Shown: positions 1-9,051, counted from the first letter of the stretch. The stretch is 49,375 nucleotides of DNA from an uncultured Bacteroidales bacterium (GCA_902773055.1 CACYCZ010000029.1:1-49375); one strand, 5' to 3'. Notes: generated by a model not told the origin, from the sequence alone. A program made the numbers and translations.

Positions 1-663
1 AACAAACCTTTCATGGCCGACCTTGAGACATGGTCCCAACTGGCTCCTCATCTCTACATCTGGGATTATATTGTCACCTATTCCCAATATCTCGGTCCGT
101 TTCCCAACTTCAGCGTCATAGGTCCCAACATCAAGACCTTCATCCGCCATAATGCCATCGGTATACAGGAAGAAGCACAATACCAGACCCCTTGCAGTGA
201 ATTCTCGGAACTGCGTTCCAACGTTACGTCCGCACTGCTATGGAATCCCGACCAAGATTTAGACTCGCTTGTAAACGACTTTATCTACGGCTATTACGGC
301 AAGGCTGCCAAGACTGTAAGAGAATACTACGACCTTGTCCAAGGCCTTGTCACACGAGATGTCCACATGAACATTTATCCTAATGCATGGCACCCTATCT
401 TTACTGATGAATTCATCAACAAAGGCTTTGCCCTGATGAAACAAGCCCGTCAGGAAGCCGATAACGAGGCTATCCTACACAGGGTGGAACGCGTTGGCCT
501 CGGCCTGCTTTACCTGAAAACCATGCGACAGAAGAAAGAGGCGCTCAAGGATGGTACCTATGAAGAACTGTGCCGCATTGTCCGCCGAGACAAAGGACGC
601 ATTTCAGAAACACATACATTGGAGCAGTTTGAATATTTCATACAGCACGGGAAATGGAAATAG
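1..663 (+). CDS. DUF4838 domain protein, C-terminal part (5' end outside window)
   Basis: The reading frame is open from the first base and ends at the TAG at 661-663, so this is the last ~220 residues of a larger protein that starts left of the window. The segment resembles the C-terminal half of DUF4838 proteins, large secreted Bacteroidota proteins related to alpha-glucuronidase-like glycosidases: it has the run WDYIVTYSQYLGPFPNF, followed by a helical segment with FIYGYYGKAA and YYDLVQGLV. The substrate cannot be told from this fragment. An ATG at 13 is internal and not a likely start. No gene follows for more than 800 bases. A nested hairpin at 755-800 may end the transcript. The family call is from recognition of the motif pattern, not from a search. 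Confidence 0.72.
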   Translation, partial: NKPFMADLETWSQLAPHLYIWDYIVTYSQYLGPFPNFSVIGPNIKTFIRHNAIGIQEEAQYQTPCSEFSELRSNVTSALLWNPDQDLDSLVNDFIYGYYGKAAKTVREYYDLVQGLVTRDVHMNIYPNAWHPIFTDEFINKGFALMKQARQEADNEAILHRVERVGLGLLYLKTMRQKKEALKDGTYEELCRIVRRDKGRISETHTLEQFEYFIQHGKWK

Positions 664-754
664 AATCCCTGCAATGAATCACTGTTAATCAAACTGCCCT
701 ATGCCATCAGAAACTATATTTTAGATAGCAAATGTAGCAACTGTATTTCAATCA

Positions 755-800
755 TCTTTGGTTGCACACGCCTGCCTGCGCAGGAGCCTGAAACCAAAGA
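755..800 (+). terminator. Nested hairpin downstream of DUF4838 gene
   Basis: TCTTTGGTT (755-763) pairs with AACCAAAGA (792-800). The enclosed sequence holds a second GC-rich palindrome, CCTGCGCAGG. There is no T-run after it, so a terminator role is only inferred from its place after the stop codon. Apart from this hairpin, I see nothing coding in 664-984. Confidence 0.35.
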
Positions 801-984
801 CTTCATATCCTGTGAGCAAAACTGACACAGGGATTATCCGCCCCACTCATGTCTGATGCGATGCAATGACATAGCTCCACAGCCATTCCTTCCGGGGGAT
901 ATCTCAAACAGTCCGGGCATAGTAATATTGTCATCTCAATACAGGAATCATCATGGTGACTTCTTACTATAAAACCGTTTCATA

Positions 985-1165
985 TTTTTAACAAAATTAA
1001 CACTCGTTTACTATTTTTGCAACCATTGAAATAGCAATCAAATTTCAATGGCCTTACCGTTTTTACTGGCAGGCCTGCGCGTTGAATCTGGCAGGCCTGC
1101 CAGTGAATTTTTGCAGGCCTACAAAATTTATCCCCTTCACAGCATCCTCTGAAGGGGATTTTTTG
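985..1165 (+). repeat. Dispersed ~180-bp structured repeat, copy 1
   Basis: This copy aligns along its length with 47788-47965 in the same orientation. Order of parts: an AT-rich head (TATTTTTAACAAAATTAACA), a -7-like box TATTTTTG at 1012-1019, a 10-bp hairpin CCATTGAAAT/ATTTCAATGG at 1023-1051, a long hairpin with arms ACTGGCAGGCCTG and CAGGCCTGCCAGT (1066-1105) around a 14-nt loop, a third AGGCCT unit, and a 9-bp hairpin ATCCCCTTC/GAAGGGGAT at 1130-1159 running into six T residues. The last part looks like an intrinsic terminator on the plus strand. The minus strand carries a 68-codon open frame (980-1186) that matches the minus strand of copy 2. From 1166 to 1526 I see only a poor -7-like box (GAACTTTG, 1474-1481) and nothing else. 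Confidence 0.85.
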
Positions 1166-1526
1166 TATCAAAAACCAAGATGCCATTATTGTTAATAAAT
1201 ACTAATTTTTGCCAGTCTGATATCCTGCTGCCATGAGACACATGTACAGTGCCATTCAGAAAAAACAGACCCTAAAGAAAAAACAACGGATAAACATTTT
1301 TCCGACAGCTTCCTGCATGGGGACGGGAAGACAACCCTTCTTTCCTGACTGATACCTATGCTATCCATGACTATTTTACAACTTTACAATAACAACAGCG
1401 CAAAACCTGTCAATATTTAATCCAAAGCGATATTTTTTTATCACATTAAAAATCATATCAAAAAAAATTTTATGAACTTTGTATTATATTAATTCTTCAT
1501 GCAGGTACATAGTTAATGAATTAGTC

Positions 1527-2501
1527 ATGAAACTTGTCATACACAAAACATTTTATATCGGGATATCGTTAGGACTCATGCTATTGGGCACTTCATGCCA
1601 AAACAAGAGTCAGCCCACTGCCCAGACCAATATTACAGAAGAGTCTGAATCCACAAATTCCGCCGAGACGGTTTCCCCCGTTGAGACAGAAATTTTCAAG
1701 ATGAAAGACTCGACAACCTATGCAGACCTTTCATTCGAGATTGAACTGCCAGTGGCACGGCAAGACAGTACCACCGCCATCCGCAGAAAACTGATACAGA
1801 TATTAGGCAACAGGCTGTCGCATATATCGTCCTACGAAGGAGAGCAGCTATATCCGCTCTACAACGGCAATCCTCAGGACACCAAGGAATTGATGAACTA
1901 CTACTGCAAGCAGACAAAGGCTCTCCTGGGGAAGCAATCTGATGACGACGCAAGCGAAAGAATCAGATATATCCGGGAGAACAGCGACATTACCGACACA
2001 GAAAAAGAACGCCAGATTGCAGATATTCCTCACTGGGAATACGATTTCACACTCAAGAAAATAGCCGACACCCTCAACTATGTGGTGTTCCAATCAGCAG
2101 ACTATATCTACATGGGGGGAGCCCACGGCGGTATCTCCGGTGACGGATGCCTTACTTTCAACAAAGCCAACGGCAGCCTGGTAACACAGTTTGTCGACTC
2201 AACATGTACCGCAGCCATCCAGCCGCTTCTCGTCAAAGGATTAATCACCTATTACTCCGACAATGGAGCGACCGTCACCCAACAGGATTTATTTGACCGC
2301 CTGCTCATTGAAGGCGACCGGATACCTCTTCCCGCCTTGCAGCCCTATCCCACAAGGGACGGGCTTGTCTTTACCTATCAGCAATATGAAATAGCCAGCT
2401 ACGCTGACGGTATGCCCAACTTTACCATACCTTATCAGGACATCGCACCTTACCTGACGCCTGAAGCGAAAAAGGTATGCCAACCATATCTCCCCCAATA
2501 A
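1527..2501 (+). CDS. DUF3298-type lipoprotein (RsiV/PdaC-like)
   Basis: Predicted lipoprotein: a hydrophobic signal ends in LLGTSC, with the lipidated Cys near residue 24. A Ser/Thr/Glu-rich linker then leads to the C-terminal part. The region with YIYMGGAHGG and the later stretch VFTYQQYEIASYADGMPNF fit the DUF4163 plus DUF3298 arrangement found in RsiV anti-sigma proteins and in PdaC-like envelope proteins. I chose the ATG at 1527 over an in-frame ATG at 1479 because it places the signal sequence at the N-terminus. It is 31 bp upstream of the GH36 gene on the same strand and may be cotranscribed with it. The biochemical role is unknown; DUF3298 proteins are usually exported. Confidence 0.72.
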   Translation: MKLVIHKTFYIGISLGLMLLGTSCQNKSQPTAQTNITEESESTNSAETVSPVETEIFKMKDSTTYADLSFEIELPVARQDSTTAIRRKLIQILGNRLSHISSYEGEQLYPLYNGNPQDTKELMNYYCKQTKALLGKQSDDDASERIRYIRENSDITDTEKERQIADIPHWEYDFTLKKIADTLNYVVFQSADYIYMGGAHGGISGDGCLTFNKANGSLVTQFVDSTCTAAIQPLLVKGLITYYSDNGATVTQQDLFDRLLIEGDRIPLPALQPYPTRDGLVFTYQQYEIASYADGMPNFTIPYQDIAPYLTPEAKKVCQPYLPQ

Positions 2502-2532
2502 ATCAGTTCACAGCAAAAAAAACTTACACACA

Positions 2533-4590
2533 ATGAAAAAAGCTTTTATCACATTACTATTATTTTTTATCTGGTCCGCACAATACACTACAGCCCAGAG
2601 CGTAAGCGCACAAAGAAACAACAGGACCGACATTACAAAATGGATTTCAAGTCATTTCGGCAAGGGGAAGGTACCGCCTTTTTCCTTTATCTACAATGGT
2701 ACACCATCCGGGAAATTCATCACCAAATGGAAGTACAGTGCATCCAAACTTCCCGCCGATGAGCAAGGCGGAGAAAAGACACGCTTTGCCTACAGCGATC
2801 CAAAGACAGGCTTGGAAGTTGCATGCGACGTAACATGCTTCGCCGATTTTGACGCCGTTGAATGGGTACTGCACTTTACCAACAAGGGGCAGGGCAACAC
2901 GCCGAAGATCTCTCAGGTCCAGGATGCCGACATACGCTTCAGTTTCCCTCAAAAGGGACTGACAATGCTCTATGCCAACGGCAGCACCTCCAGCCGCTCT
3001 GACTTTGCCCTGAAGGAGAAAGCATTTCAGCCAGGCGACACACTAAGCCTGCGTCCCAAAGGCGGGCGCTCATCCGGCCTGATTCTGCCCTTCTTCTGCA
3101 TTGAGTCACCCGATTCCAAACAGGGCGTCGTTACTTCCATCGGATGGACAGGCGGATGGAAAGCCCGTTTCACGGCAACATCCGAGAATGCACTTTCCAT
3201 GACAAGTGGCATAGAAACCCTGGCAAGCTATCTGGAACCAGGCGAAAGCATCCGCACCAGCAGTGTCGTGTTCTGTTTCTGGAACAGCGACAACCGCTTT
3301 GACGGCACAAACAAGTTCCGCCGGCTCATCATGGCCCACCACTCCCGTAAAATCAACGGGCAAACCGCCATATATCCCTACCTGATCGGATTCAGCTGGG
3401 GAGACCCCAAGCCTTGCAACGAATATTCCTGTCTAACTGCAAAAATGGCCTTGGCCCTGCTGGAAAGACAGCAGATGTTCGGGCTGAAGGCAGGAGCCAG
3501 CTGGCTGGATGCAGGCTGGTATGTCGGCGCAGACGACTTCGCCAACAACAAGTCATGGATCAATACGGTAGGCAACTGGGAAGTAAACCGTGAGCACTTC
3601 CCCAATGGGCTGAAAGAAGTGGCTGACGCCGTTCACAAAATGGGACGGAAATTCCTGCTCTGGTTTGAGCCAGAGCGCGTATACACTGGTTCCATATGGC
3701 ATCAGAAATTCCCACAATGGCTGCTGAAGAGAGAAGGCAGCAAGAATTTCCTCATGAATCTGGGCAATGAAGAAGCATGCAATTATGTCAGCAAATTTAT
3801 CGGAGACTTTATTGAAGAAAACGGTGTTGACATCTATCGTCAGGATTTCAACATCCTGCCCGAACCCTTCTGGGCAGAAGCCGACAAGCCTGACAGAAAA
3901 GGCATGACAGAAGTAAAATATATCACAGGACTCTACAAATTCTGGGACTATCTGCTCCAGCGTTTCCCCAACCTGCTAATTGACAACTGCGCCAGCGGCG
4001 GCCACCGCCTGGATTGGGAGACAACATTGCGCAGCATCCCATTATGGCGGACAGACGACTGCTACTATAACGACCCTTCCGACATGCAGTGCCACGGATA
4101 CGGCATCAACCTGTTCCTGCCTCAGACCGGTACAGGGATGGGCAACCCCGACAAGAGCGACAAATACTCCTTACGTTCCAGCCTGGCCTCCACCGTTGTC
4201 TTCAACTGGAAGATCCTGACCTACAGAGAAAACTTCCTCAACATGCAGGCTTGCCAAAAAGAATTTGAGGCCACACGGAATTACTTCCTCGAAGATTACT
4301 ATCCGCTGACAGGCGTAAAGAACACCGATGCCAAGGACAACTGGCTGGCATACGAATGCTACCGCCCCAGTGACAAAAGCGGCATTCTGGTTGCATTCCG
4401 CCATCACGACAACAAGCAAGACAGCATCACCGTACAGATGCAGGGCGTACAGGATGACATCAGTTACCGACTGACCAACGCAGACACACAGCAAACACAA
4501 ATATGCTCCGGCAGACAACTTAAAAAAGGCTTCGGACTCAAGCTGGACAAGCCAGACACCTCCCTGCTCTATTACTTCAAGGCACAATAA
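2533..4590 (+). CDS. Secreted alpha-galactosidase, GH36 family
   Basis: 685-residue glycoside hydrolase with an N-terminal signal peptide ending near AQS. An N-terminal beta-sandwich (about 30-270) precedes the (beta/alpha)8 catalytic barrel. Barrel motifs visible are WLDAGWY (324-330), WFEPERV (377-383), IYRQDFN (434-440, with D438 the expected nucleophile), the family signature CASGGHRLD (486-494), and WRTDD (505-509, with D508 the likely acid/base). These mark GH36 (melibiase), which removes terminal alpha-1,6-galactose from raffinose-type sugars or galactomannan. The length fits bacterial GH36. It follows the DUF3298 lipoprotein by 31 bp. Substrate preference and whether it is periplasmic or surface-exposed cannot be read from the sequence. 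Confidence 0.9.
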   Translation: MKKAFITLLLFFIWSAQYTTAQSVSAQRNNRTDITKWISSHFGKGKVPPFSFIYNGTPSGKFITKWKYSASKLPADEQGGEKTRFAYSDPKTGLEVACDVTCFADFDAVEWVLHFTNKGQGNTPKISQVQDADIRFSFPQKGLTMLYANGSTSSRSDFALKEKAFQPGDTLSLRPKGGRSSGLILPFFCIESPDSKQGVVTSIGWTGGWKARFTATSENALSMTSGIETLASYLEPGESIRTSSVVFCFWNSDNRFDGTNKFRRLIMAHHSRKINGQTAIYPYLIGFSWGDPKPCNEYSCLTAKMALALLERQQMFGLKAGASWLDAGWYVGADDFANNKSWINTVGNWEVNREHFPNGLKEVADAVHKMGRKFLLWFEPERVYTGSIWHQKFPQWLLKREGSKNFLMNLGNEEACNYVSKFIGDFIEENGVDIYRQDFNILPEPFWAEADKPDRKGMTEVKYITGLYKFWDYLLQRFPNLLIDNCASGGHRLDWETTLRSIPLWRTDDCYYNDPSDMQCHGYGINLFLPQTGTGMGNPDKSDKYSLRSSLASTVVFNWKILTYRENFLNMQACQKEFEATRNYFLEDYYPLTGVKNTDAKDNWLAYECYRPSDKSGILVAFRHHDNKQDSITVQMQGVQDDISYRLTNADTQQTQICSGRQLKKGFGLKLDKPDTSLLYYFKAQ

Positions 4591-4664
4591 AGATATTATT
4601 GGAAAGAAATTCCTTCAAAGGAAAATAAAATCTCTATTTTCAAGGTTTTTACCACAAAAAAATA

Positions 4665-4672
4665 TAATTTTG
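4665..4672 (+). promoter_or_regulatory. Bacteroidota -7 box for SLC13 gene
   Basis: TAATTTTG matches TAnnTTTG and lies 35 bp before the ATG at 4708. The -33 element is weak (T-rich stretch around 4636-4650). Confidence 0.5.
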
Positions 4673-4707
4673 CAACCAGAATAATCAAATATTAAAACCA
4701 ACTTATA

Positions 4708-6288
4708 ATGGAAGATTTGAACATCGAAGAAAAGATGCAACAGGAGAAGGCTGAAGCCAAACCTGTTGCAGCAACGAAACAAGATTCGTCATTTGATCGT
4801 AAAAGGCACATTGTCGGAGCTATCATGGGTCCCCTTTGTGCCTTGCTTGTATGGCTGACCCCCATTGAGGCTCTGTCACCCGAAGCCCACCACCTGCTGG
4901 CCATCATGTCATTGGTAGCTATCTGGTGGATTTGCGAGCCAGTGCCCATTCCCGTGACCTCACTTGTAGGTCCTACGCTGTGTGTAATACTTGGCGTAGT
5001 TAACATGAAGACAGCCTTTTCCGCCTTTGCCAACCCCATGATTTTCCTCTTTATGGGTGGCTTCATCATAGCAAAAGCCATGATGGTTAACGGGCTTGAC
5101 AAACGTATTGCCTACGGCATCATGTCAATGAAATGGGTAGGCGATTCTCCCCGCCGCATATTCCTGGCTATAGGTCTGGCCTGCATGGTATGCTCCGGAT
5201 GGATCAGCAATACAGCAACAGCAGCCATGATGTTCCCTATTGCACTAGGACTATTGGAAGCCATTCGTGAAATGATGGCAGCTAAAGGCAAAATCATCGA
5301 CTTGGCCAATTACAAATACGCTACAGGCCTGATGCTGATGACTGCATATGCCTGCTCCATCGGTGGTGTACTTACTCCTATCGGCACACCTCCCAACATT
5401 ATCATGTTAGGTTTCCTCAACGAATTGGCACCGACTGCTCCTCACATCTCCTTCTTCAACTGGATGGTATGGGGATTCGTAGCCATGGTATGCTACTTCA
5501 TCATTGCCTATGTTGTACTTGCCAAGATGTTCCCCGCTGACGTTAAGCATATCGAAGGCGCACAGGAATTCATCAGCGAAAAGGTCAACGCATTGGGCAA
5601 ATGGACCCGCGCCCAGAAAAACACAATGCTGGCATTCATTGTTGCCGTAGTTTTATGGGTGACCCCCGGTATCCTGAGTGTAATTTACGGCTCTGATGCT
5701 GAAATTCTGAAAACATACAACAAGTATTTCCCCGAGGCAGCGGCAGCCATGGTCGGAGCATTGCTGCTCTTCTTCCTCCCCGTTAAGAACGGCAAGATGA
5801 CCATGGAATGGAAAGAAGCCGTAGCTGGTGTGGAATGGGGTACGCTGTTGCTCTTCGGCGGCGGTCTGGCCATGGGCGGACTGATGTACACCACAGGTCT
5901 GTCCGAATGGATCGGTGAAGCTATCAAGACTATGATGGGCGGTCATCCGTCAGAGATAATCTTCGTAGCCATCTTCTGCATCGCCGCATTACTGCTTTCC
6001 GAGCTGACCTCCCATACGGCAGCTACCAACCTCATCGGCCCTATCGCCATAGGTACAGCCATCTCCATGGGATTCAGCCCGATTCCAGTAGCTATCGGAA
6101 TCGCCCTGTCATCCTCACTGGGTTTCATGATGCCAGTATCCACTCCTCCAAACGCCATCGTTTATGCCAGTGGATATGTACCCATTACCAAGATGATCAA
6201 GTCAGGCGTCATCATAGACTTCATCGGAATATTCTTTGTAACTATTCCTGTTGTCCTGTTGCTGGCCAAATTCATCATGGGCGTATAA
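4708..6288 (+). CDS. SLC13/DASS-family sodium:anion symporter
   Basis: 526-residue inner-membrane transporter with about 11-12 hydrophobic segments and a charged cytoplasmic N-tail (residues 1-33). DASS proteins couple Na+ to import of dicarboxylates, citrate, sulfate or related anions. The first SNT signature is present in SGWISNTATAAMM (S167 N168 T169), followed by the helix-break motif LTPIGTPPN (222-230). The inverted second repeat carries TSHTAATN (434-441) and MMPVSTPPNAI (474-484). The second motif reads SHT rather than SNT. The gene has its own promoter and a strong terminator, so it appears to be monocistronic. The substrate is not decidable; a C4-dicarboxylate such as succinate is a reasonable guess given the fermentative habit of the group. 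Confidence 0.88.
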   Translation: MEDLNIEEKMQQEKAEAKPVAATKQDSSFDRKRHIVGAIMGPLCALLVWLTPIEALSPEAHHLLAIMSLVAIWWICEPVPIPVTSLVGPTLCVILGVVNMKTAFSAFANPMIFLFMGGFIIAKAMMVNGLDKRIAYGIMSMKWVGDSPRRIFLAIGLACMVCSGWISNTATAAMMFPIALGLLEAIREMMAAKGKIIDLANYKYATGLMLMTAYACSIGGVLTPIGTPPNIIMLGFLNELAPTAPHISFFNWMVWGFVAMVCYFIIAYVVLAKMFPADVKHIEGAQEFISEKVNALGKWTRAQKNTMLAFIVAVVLWVTPGILSVIYGSDAEILKTYNKYFPEAAAAMVGALLLFFLPVKNGKMTMEWKEAVAGVEWGTLLLFGGGLAMGGLMYTTGLSEWIGEAIKTMMGGHPSEIIFVAIFCIAALLLSELTSHTAATNLIGPIAIGTAISMGFSPIPVAIGIALSSSLGFMMPVSTPPNAIVYASGYVPITKMIKSGVIIDFIGIFFVTIPVVLLLAKFIMGV

Positions 6289-6316
6289 TAGTAACCATTT
6301 AACACAATCATCATTG

Positions 6317-6345
6317 CAGGGCATACCCCCAAAAGGTATGCCCTG
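6317..6345 (+). terminator. Intrinsic terminator after SLC13 gene
   Basis: CAGGGCATACC (6317-6327) pairs perfectly with GGTATGCCCTG (6335-6345) across a 7-nt loop, followed by TTTGTTT. Between here and the nhaD promoter I see nothing coding. Confidence 0.85.
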
Positions 6346-6557
6346 TTTGTTTATATCCCTCTGCAGGAAACAGGCTTCCTGGATTGCCCTCTGACACGAA
6401 ACAAGATTCTGCCGAAACACAGAAATACTTTATTCCCATCCCGACACAAGAGATAAAATCAACAGGACACCACCGATTAAGCATACGCATATCATCTCCC
6501 TGTATTGACCAGAAATCCCCCCCACGGCAGCCCAGCTAAAAAAAAAGAAGATTTTCT

Positions 6558-6589
6558 TTTGCTTAACAATCAGTTTTGTAGTACCTTTG
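6558..6589 (+). promoter_or_regulatory. Promoter of nhaD-porin operon
   Basis: TTTG at 6558-6561 and TACCTTTG at 6582-6589 are separated by 20 bp, the expected Bacteroidota -33/-7 layout. The leader to the ATG at 6654 is about 55-60 nt. Confidence 0.75.
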
Positions 6590-6653
6590 CACACAATTAA
6601 ACAAAACGACATTTAAAAGTAATACCATACTATACAAACGACAAGACTAAATC

Positions 6654-7940
6654 ATGACTACCCTTATCATTACCATATTCCTATTAGGCTATCTGCTGAT
6701 TGCAACTGAAAGCATCAGTAAAATCAACAAGGCATCATTTGCCTTGCTGATGTGCGTCACCTGCTGGGTACTCTACGCAATAGGCGGATATGCTGCAGAC
6801 GGATTAAGCGAAACACTGGAGCACTATCTCGGTGAAGCAGGCACGACATTATTCTTCCTGATGGGGGCAATGACCATCGTAGAGATTGTCGACCAGCACA
6901 GCGGTTTCAATTTTGTCGGTAACCTCCTCCATACCGAGTCAAAGCGCATCTTGCTATGGCGCATAGGCATATTGACATTTATCTTCAGTGCCATACTCGA
7001 CAACCTGACAACTACCATTGTGATGATCATGATACTGCGCAAACTAATCAGTAATCATAACGACCGCATCATCTATGCCTCTATGATTGTCATTGCCGCC
7101 AACGCAGGAGGAGCCTTCTCTCCCATCGGTGACGTCACGACAATCATGCTCTGGAACAACAGAATGCTCACCGCAACAGGTGTCATCAAGGAACTGTTTC
7201 TACCATCGTTGGCTGCATTTGCCATTCCTGCAATCATCCTACAGTATCACCTCCAAGGAGGCATACAACAACCTGAAAAAGATGACATCAACAATACAGT
7301 TACAACAGTCAGCAAGAATCACCGCCGGGTTGTATTCCTGATAGGTGTAGGCGGATTATGCTGCGTACCAATTTTCCACAGCATTACCCACCTGCCTCCT
7401 TTTATCGGTATATTGCTGGTATTATCCCTTTTATGGATCGTTACTGACACATTCTACCGCCACAGCGAGAAAAACACGAAAAGAGTTGTTTCCTTGCTGG
7501 CACGCATTGACATGAGTACCATCTTATTCTTTTTGGGCATATTGATGGCCGTCAGTGTCCTGGCAGAAATCGGGGTATTGACAACAATCGGCACATGGTT
7601 GGACACAACCATCCACAATCACTATCTGGTAACAGGTTGCATAGGCATTCTGTCCAGCATCGTTGACAACGTACCACTCGTGGCCGGCTCCATGAAAATG
7701 TATCCGATCATGCCTACAGGTGACATGGCCATGGACGGCATTTTCTGGCAACTTCTGGCCTATTGCGCCGGTGTAGGCGGCAGCATGCTCATCATAGGCA
7801 GTGCTGCCGGCGTAGTAGCTATGGGATTGGAAAAAATCACCTTTGGCTGGTATATGAAAAAAATAACATGGGTAGCATTCCTTGGATATGTAGCAGGAAT
7901 GGCTATTTATTGGTTAGAACGCACATTATTTTTTAACTGA
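6654..7940 (+). CDS. nhaD: Sodium:proton antiporter NhaD
   Basis: 428-residue membrane protein with about 12 hydrophobic segments. It exports Na+ (or Li+) in exchange for H+ across the inner membrane. The N-terminal segment with IATESISKINKASFAL, the membrane motif AILDNLTTTIVMIMILRKL, and SSIVDNVPLVAGSMKM in the second half are characteristic of NhaD, a member of the ion-transporter superfamily; the two Asp-Asn pairs (LDN and VDN) are the expected ion-binding elements. It has its own promoter, and the porin gene follows after 19 bp with no terminator between, so the two are probably cotranscribed. Confidence in family is high; physiological ion preference is inferred. Confidence 0.9.
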   Translation: MTTLIITIFLLGYLLIATESISKINKASFALLMCVTCWVLYAIGGYAADGLSETLEHYLGEAGTTLFFLMGAMTIVEIVDQHSGFNFVGNLLHTESKRILLWRIGILTFIFSAILDNLTTTIVMIMILRKLISNHNDRIIYASMIVIAANAGGAFSPIGDVTTIMLWNNRMLTATGVIKELFLPSLAAFAIPAIILQYHLQGGIQQPEKDDINNTVTTVSKNHRRVVFLIGVGGLCCVPIFHSITHLPPFIGILLVLSLLWIVTDTFYRHSEKNTKRVVSLLARIDMSTILFFLGILMAVSVLAEIGVLTTIGTWLDTTIHNHYLVTGCIGILSSIVDNVPLVAGSMKMYPIMPTGDMAMDGIFWQLLAYCAGVGGSMLIIGSAAGVVAMGLEKITFGWYMKKITWVAFLGYVAGMAIYWLERTLFFN

Positions 7941-7959
7941 AATATATCGTAATAAAATT

Positions 7960-9051
7960 ATGAAAAAACACATCATTCTTTTAGCCCTGATGCTTGGTTG
8001 CTTTGCCAGCAGCAATGGACAAGGATTAGCAGACCAAGCCAAAAAGGACTTGATTGAGAACAGCAAGTTTGGCGGTTTTGTCATTGGCCGCGCCGCTTTC
8101 AACGACCGTGACCTCAGCACGGCAAACAAGAGCCACAGTAATTTTGACCTCCGGCTTGTACGTGGTTATGTTGACGGCAAGATTCTGAATTTCCAATACA
8201 AACTCCAGCTGGAATATGAAGGCTACGGCGGTACAAGCGAAAAAGGTCCACACATCGTTGATGCATGGGGCGAATGGCAGAAATTCAAGTTCTTCCGAAT
8301 CAAGGTCGGACAATTCAAGCGTTGCTTTACCTTTGAAAATCCCCTCAATCCTTGGGACATCAGTTTTGGCGGCTACTCACAGCTTTCTGACAAACTGGCC
8401 GGTATGAATGACCGCAACGGAGAGCACTCCAGCGGCGGCCGCGACGGCGGTATACAGATTCAGGGTGACCTCCTGCCTTCCCGCAAGGACGGACATGGCT
8501 TTGTACACTATCAGTTTGGTGTATACAATGGACAAGGTATCAATCATAATGACGTGAACAATCACAAAGACCTTATCGGTAGTTTTGCTATCAACCCCAT
8601 CAAAGACCTTTCCATCGCATTCTTTGGTTGGCACGGTAAGTATACCAGCAATGGTATAACTGTTGACCGTAACCGCATGGCATGGGGCTTGAAATATGTA
8701 GGTCCATTCACCGTACGCGCCGAATATGGTGTCAGCGAAGGCCACAAGATTTCAGATTACACAGCTCCAGGTATGCTCAAGCCTGGAACCAGCGACAAGG
8801 CAGACGCATGGTATGCCATGGCTGCAGTGCCTGTCACCAAGGACAAGAAACTCAAGGTACAAGGAAAATGGGATGTTTACCGTGACGGTAAGACCTGGGC
8901 CAACGCCAAGCGCATCTATGCCGCTGGCGCAGAATACTACTTCACCAAGAACTTCAAGTTGCAAGGAAATTATTCCTTCACTTGTGACCGAAGTACTACT
9001 TTAGACAGCCATTACAATGCTTTTGACCTGCAGCTCTACTGGCGCTGGTAA
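7960..9051 (+). CDS. OprP/OprO-like outer-membrane porin
   Basis: 363-residue protein with a signal peptide (cleavage near SSNGQG) and a run of amphipathic beta-strands ending in the aromatic strand FDLQLYWRW, as expected for a barrel inserted by the BAM complex. The overall pattern (FGGFVIGRAAF at the start, LRLVRGYVDG, then a PFTVRAEYG strand) fits the phosphate-selective porin O/P family, which is widespread in Bacteroidota. Anion selectivity is only a family expectation. It lies 19 bp after nhaD and is followed by a strong terminator, so it is the last gene of that operon. What links an antiporter to a porin is not evident. Confidence 0.82.
   Translation: MKKHIILLALMLGCFASSNGQGLADQAKKDLIENSKFGGFVIGRAAFNDRDLSTANKSHSNFDLRLVRGYVDGKILNFQYKLQLEYEGYGGTSEKGPHIVDAWGEWQKFKFFRIKVGQFKRCFTFENPLNPWDISFGGYSQLSDKLAGMNDRNGEHSSGGRDGGIQIQGDLLPSRKDGHGFVHYQFGVYNGQGINHNDVNNHKDLIGSFAINPIKDLSIAFFGWHGKYTSNGITVDRNRMAWGLKYVGPFTVRAEYGVSEGHKISDYTAPGMLKPGTSDKADAWYAMAAVPVTKDKKLKVQGKWDVYRDGKTWANAKRIYAAGAEYYFTKNFKLQGNYSFTCDRSTTLDSHYNAFDLQLYWRW

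Noticed and set aside
2533-4590. GH27 or GH97 instead of GH36
   Set aside because: The CASGGHRLD signature, the IYRQDFN nucleophile strand and the large N-terminal sandwich fit GH36 better.
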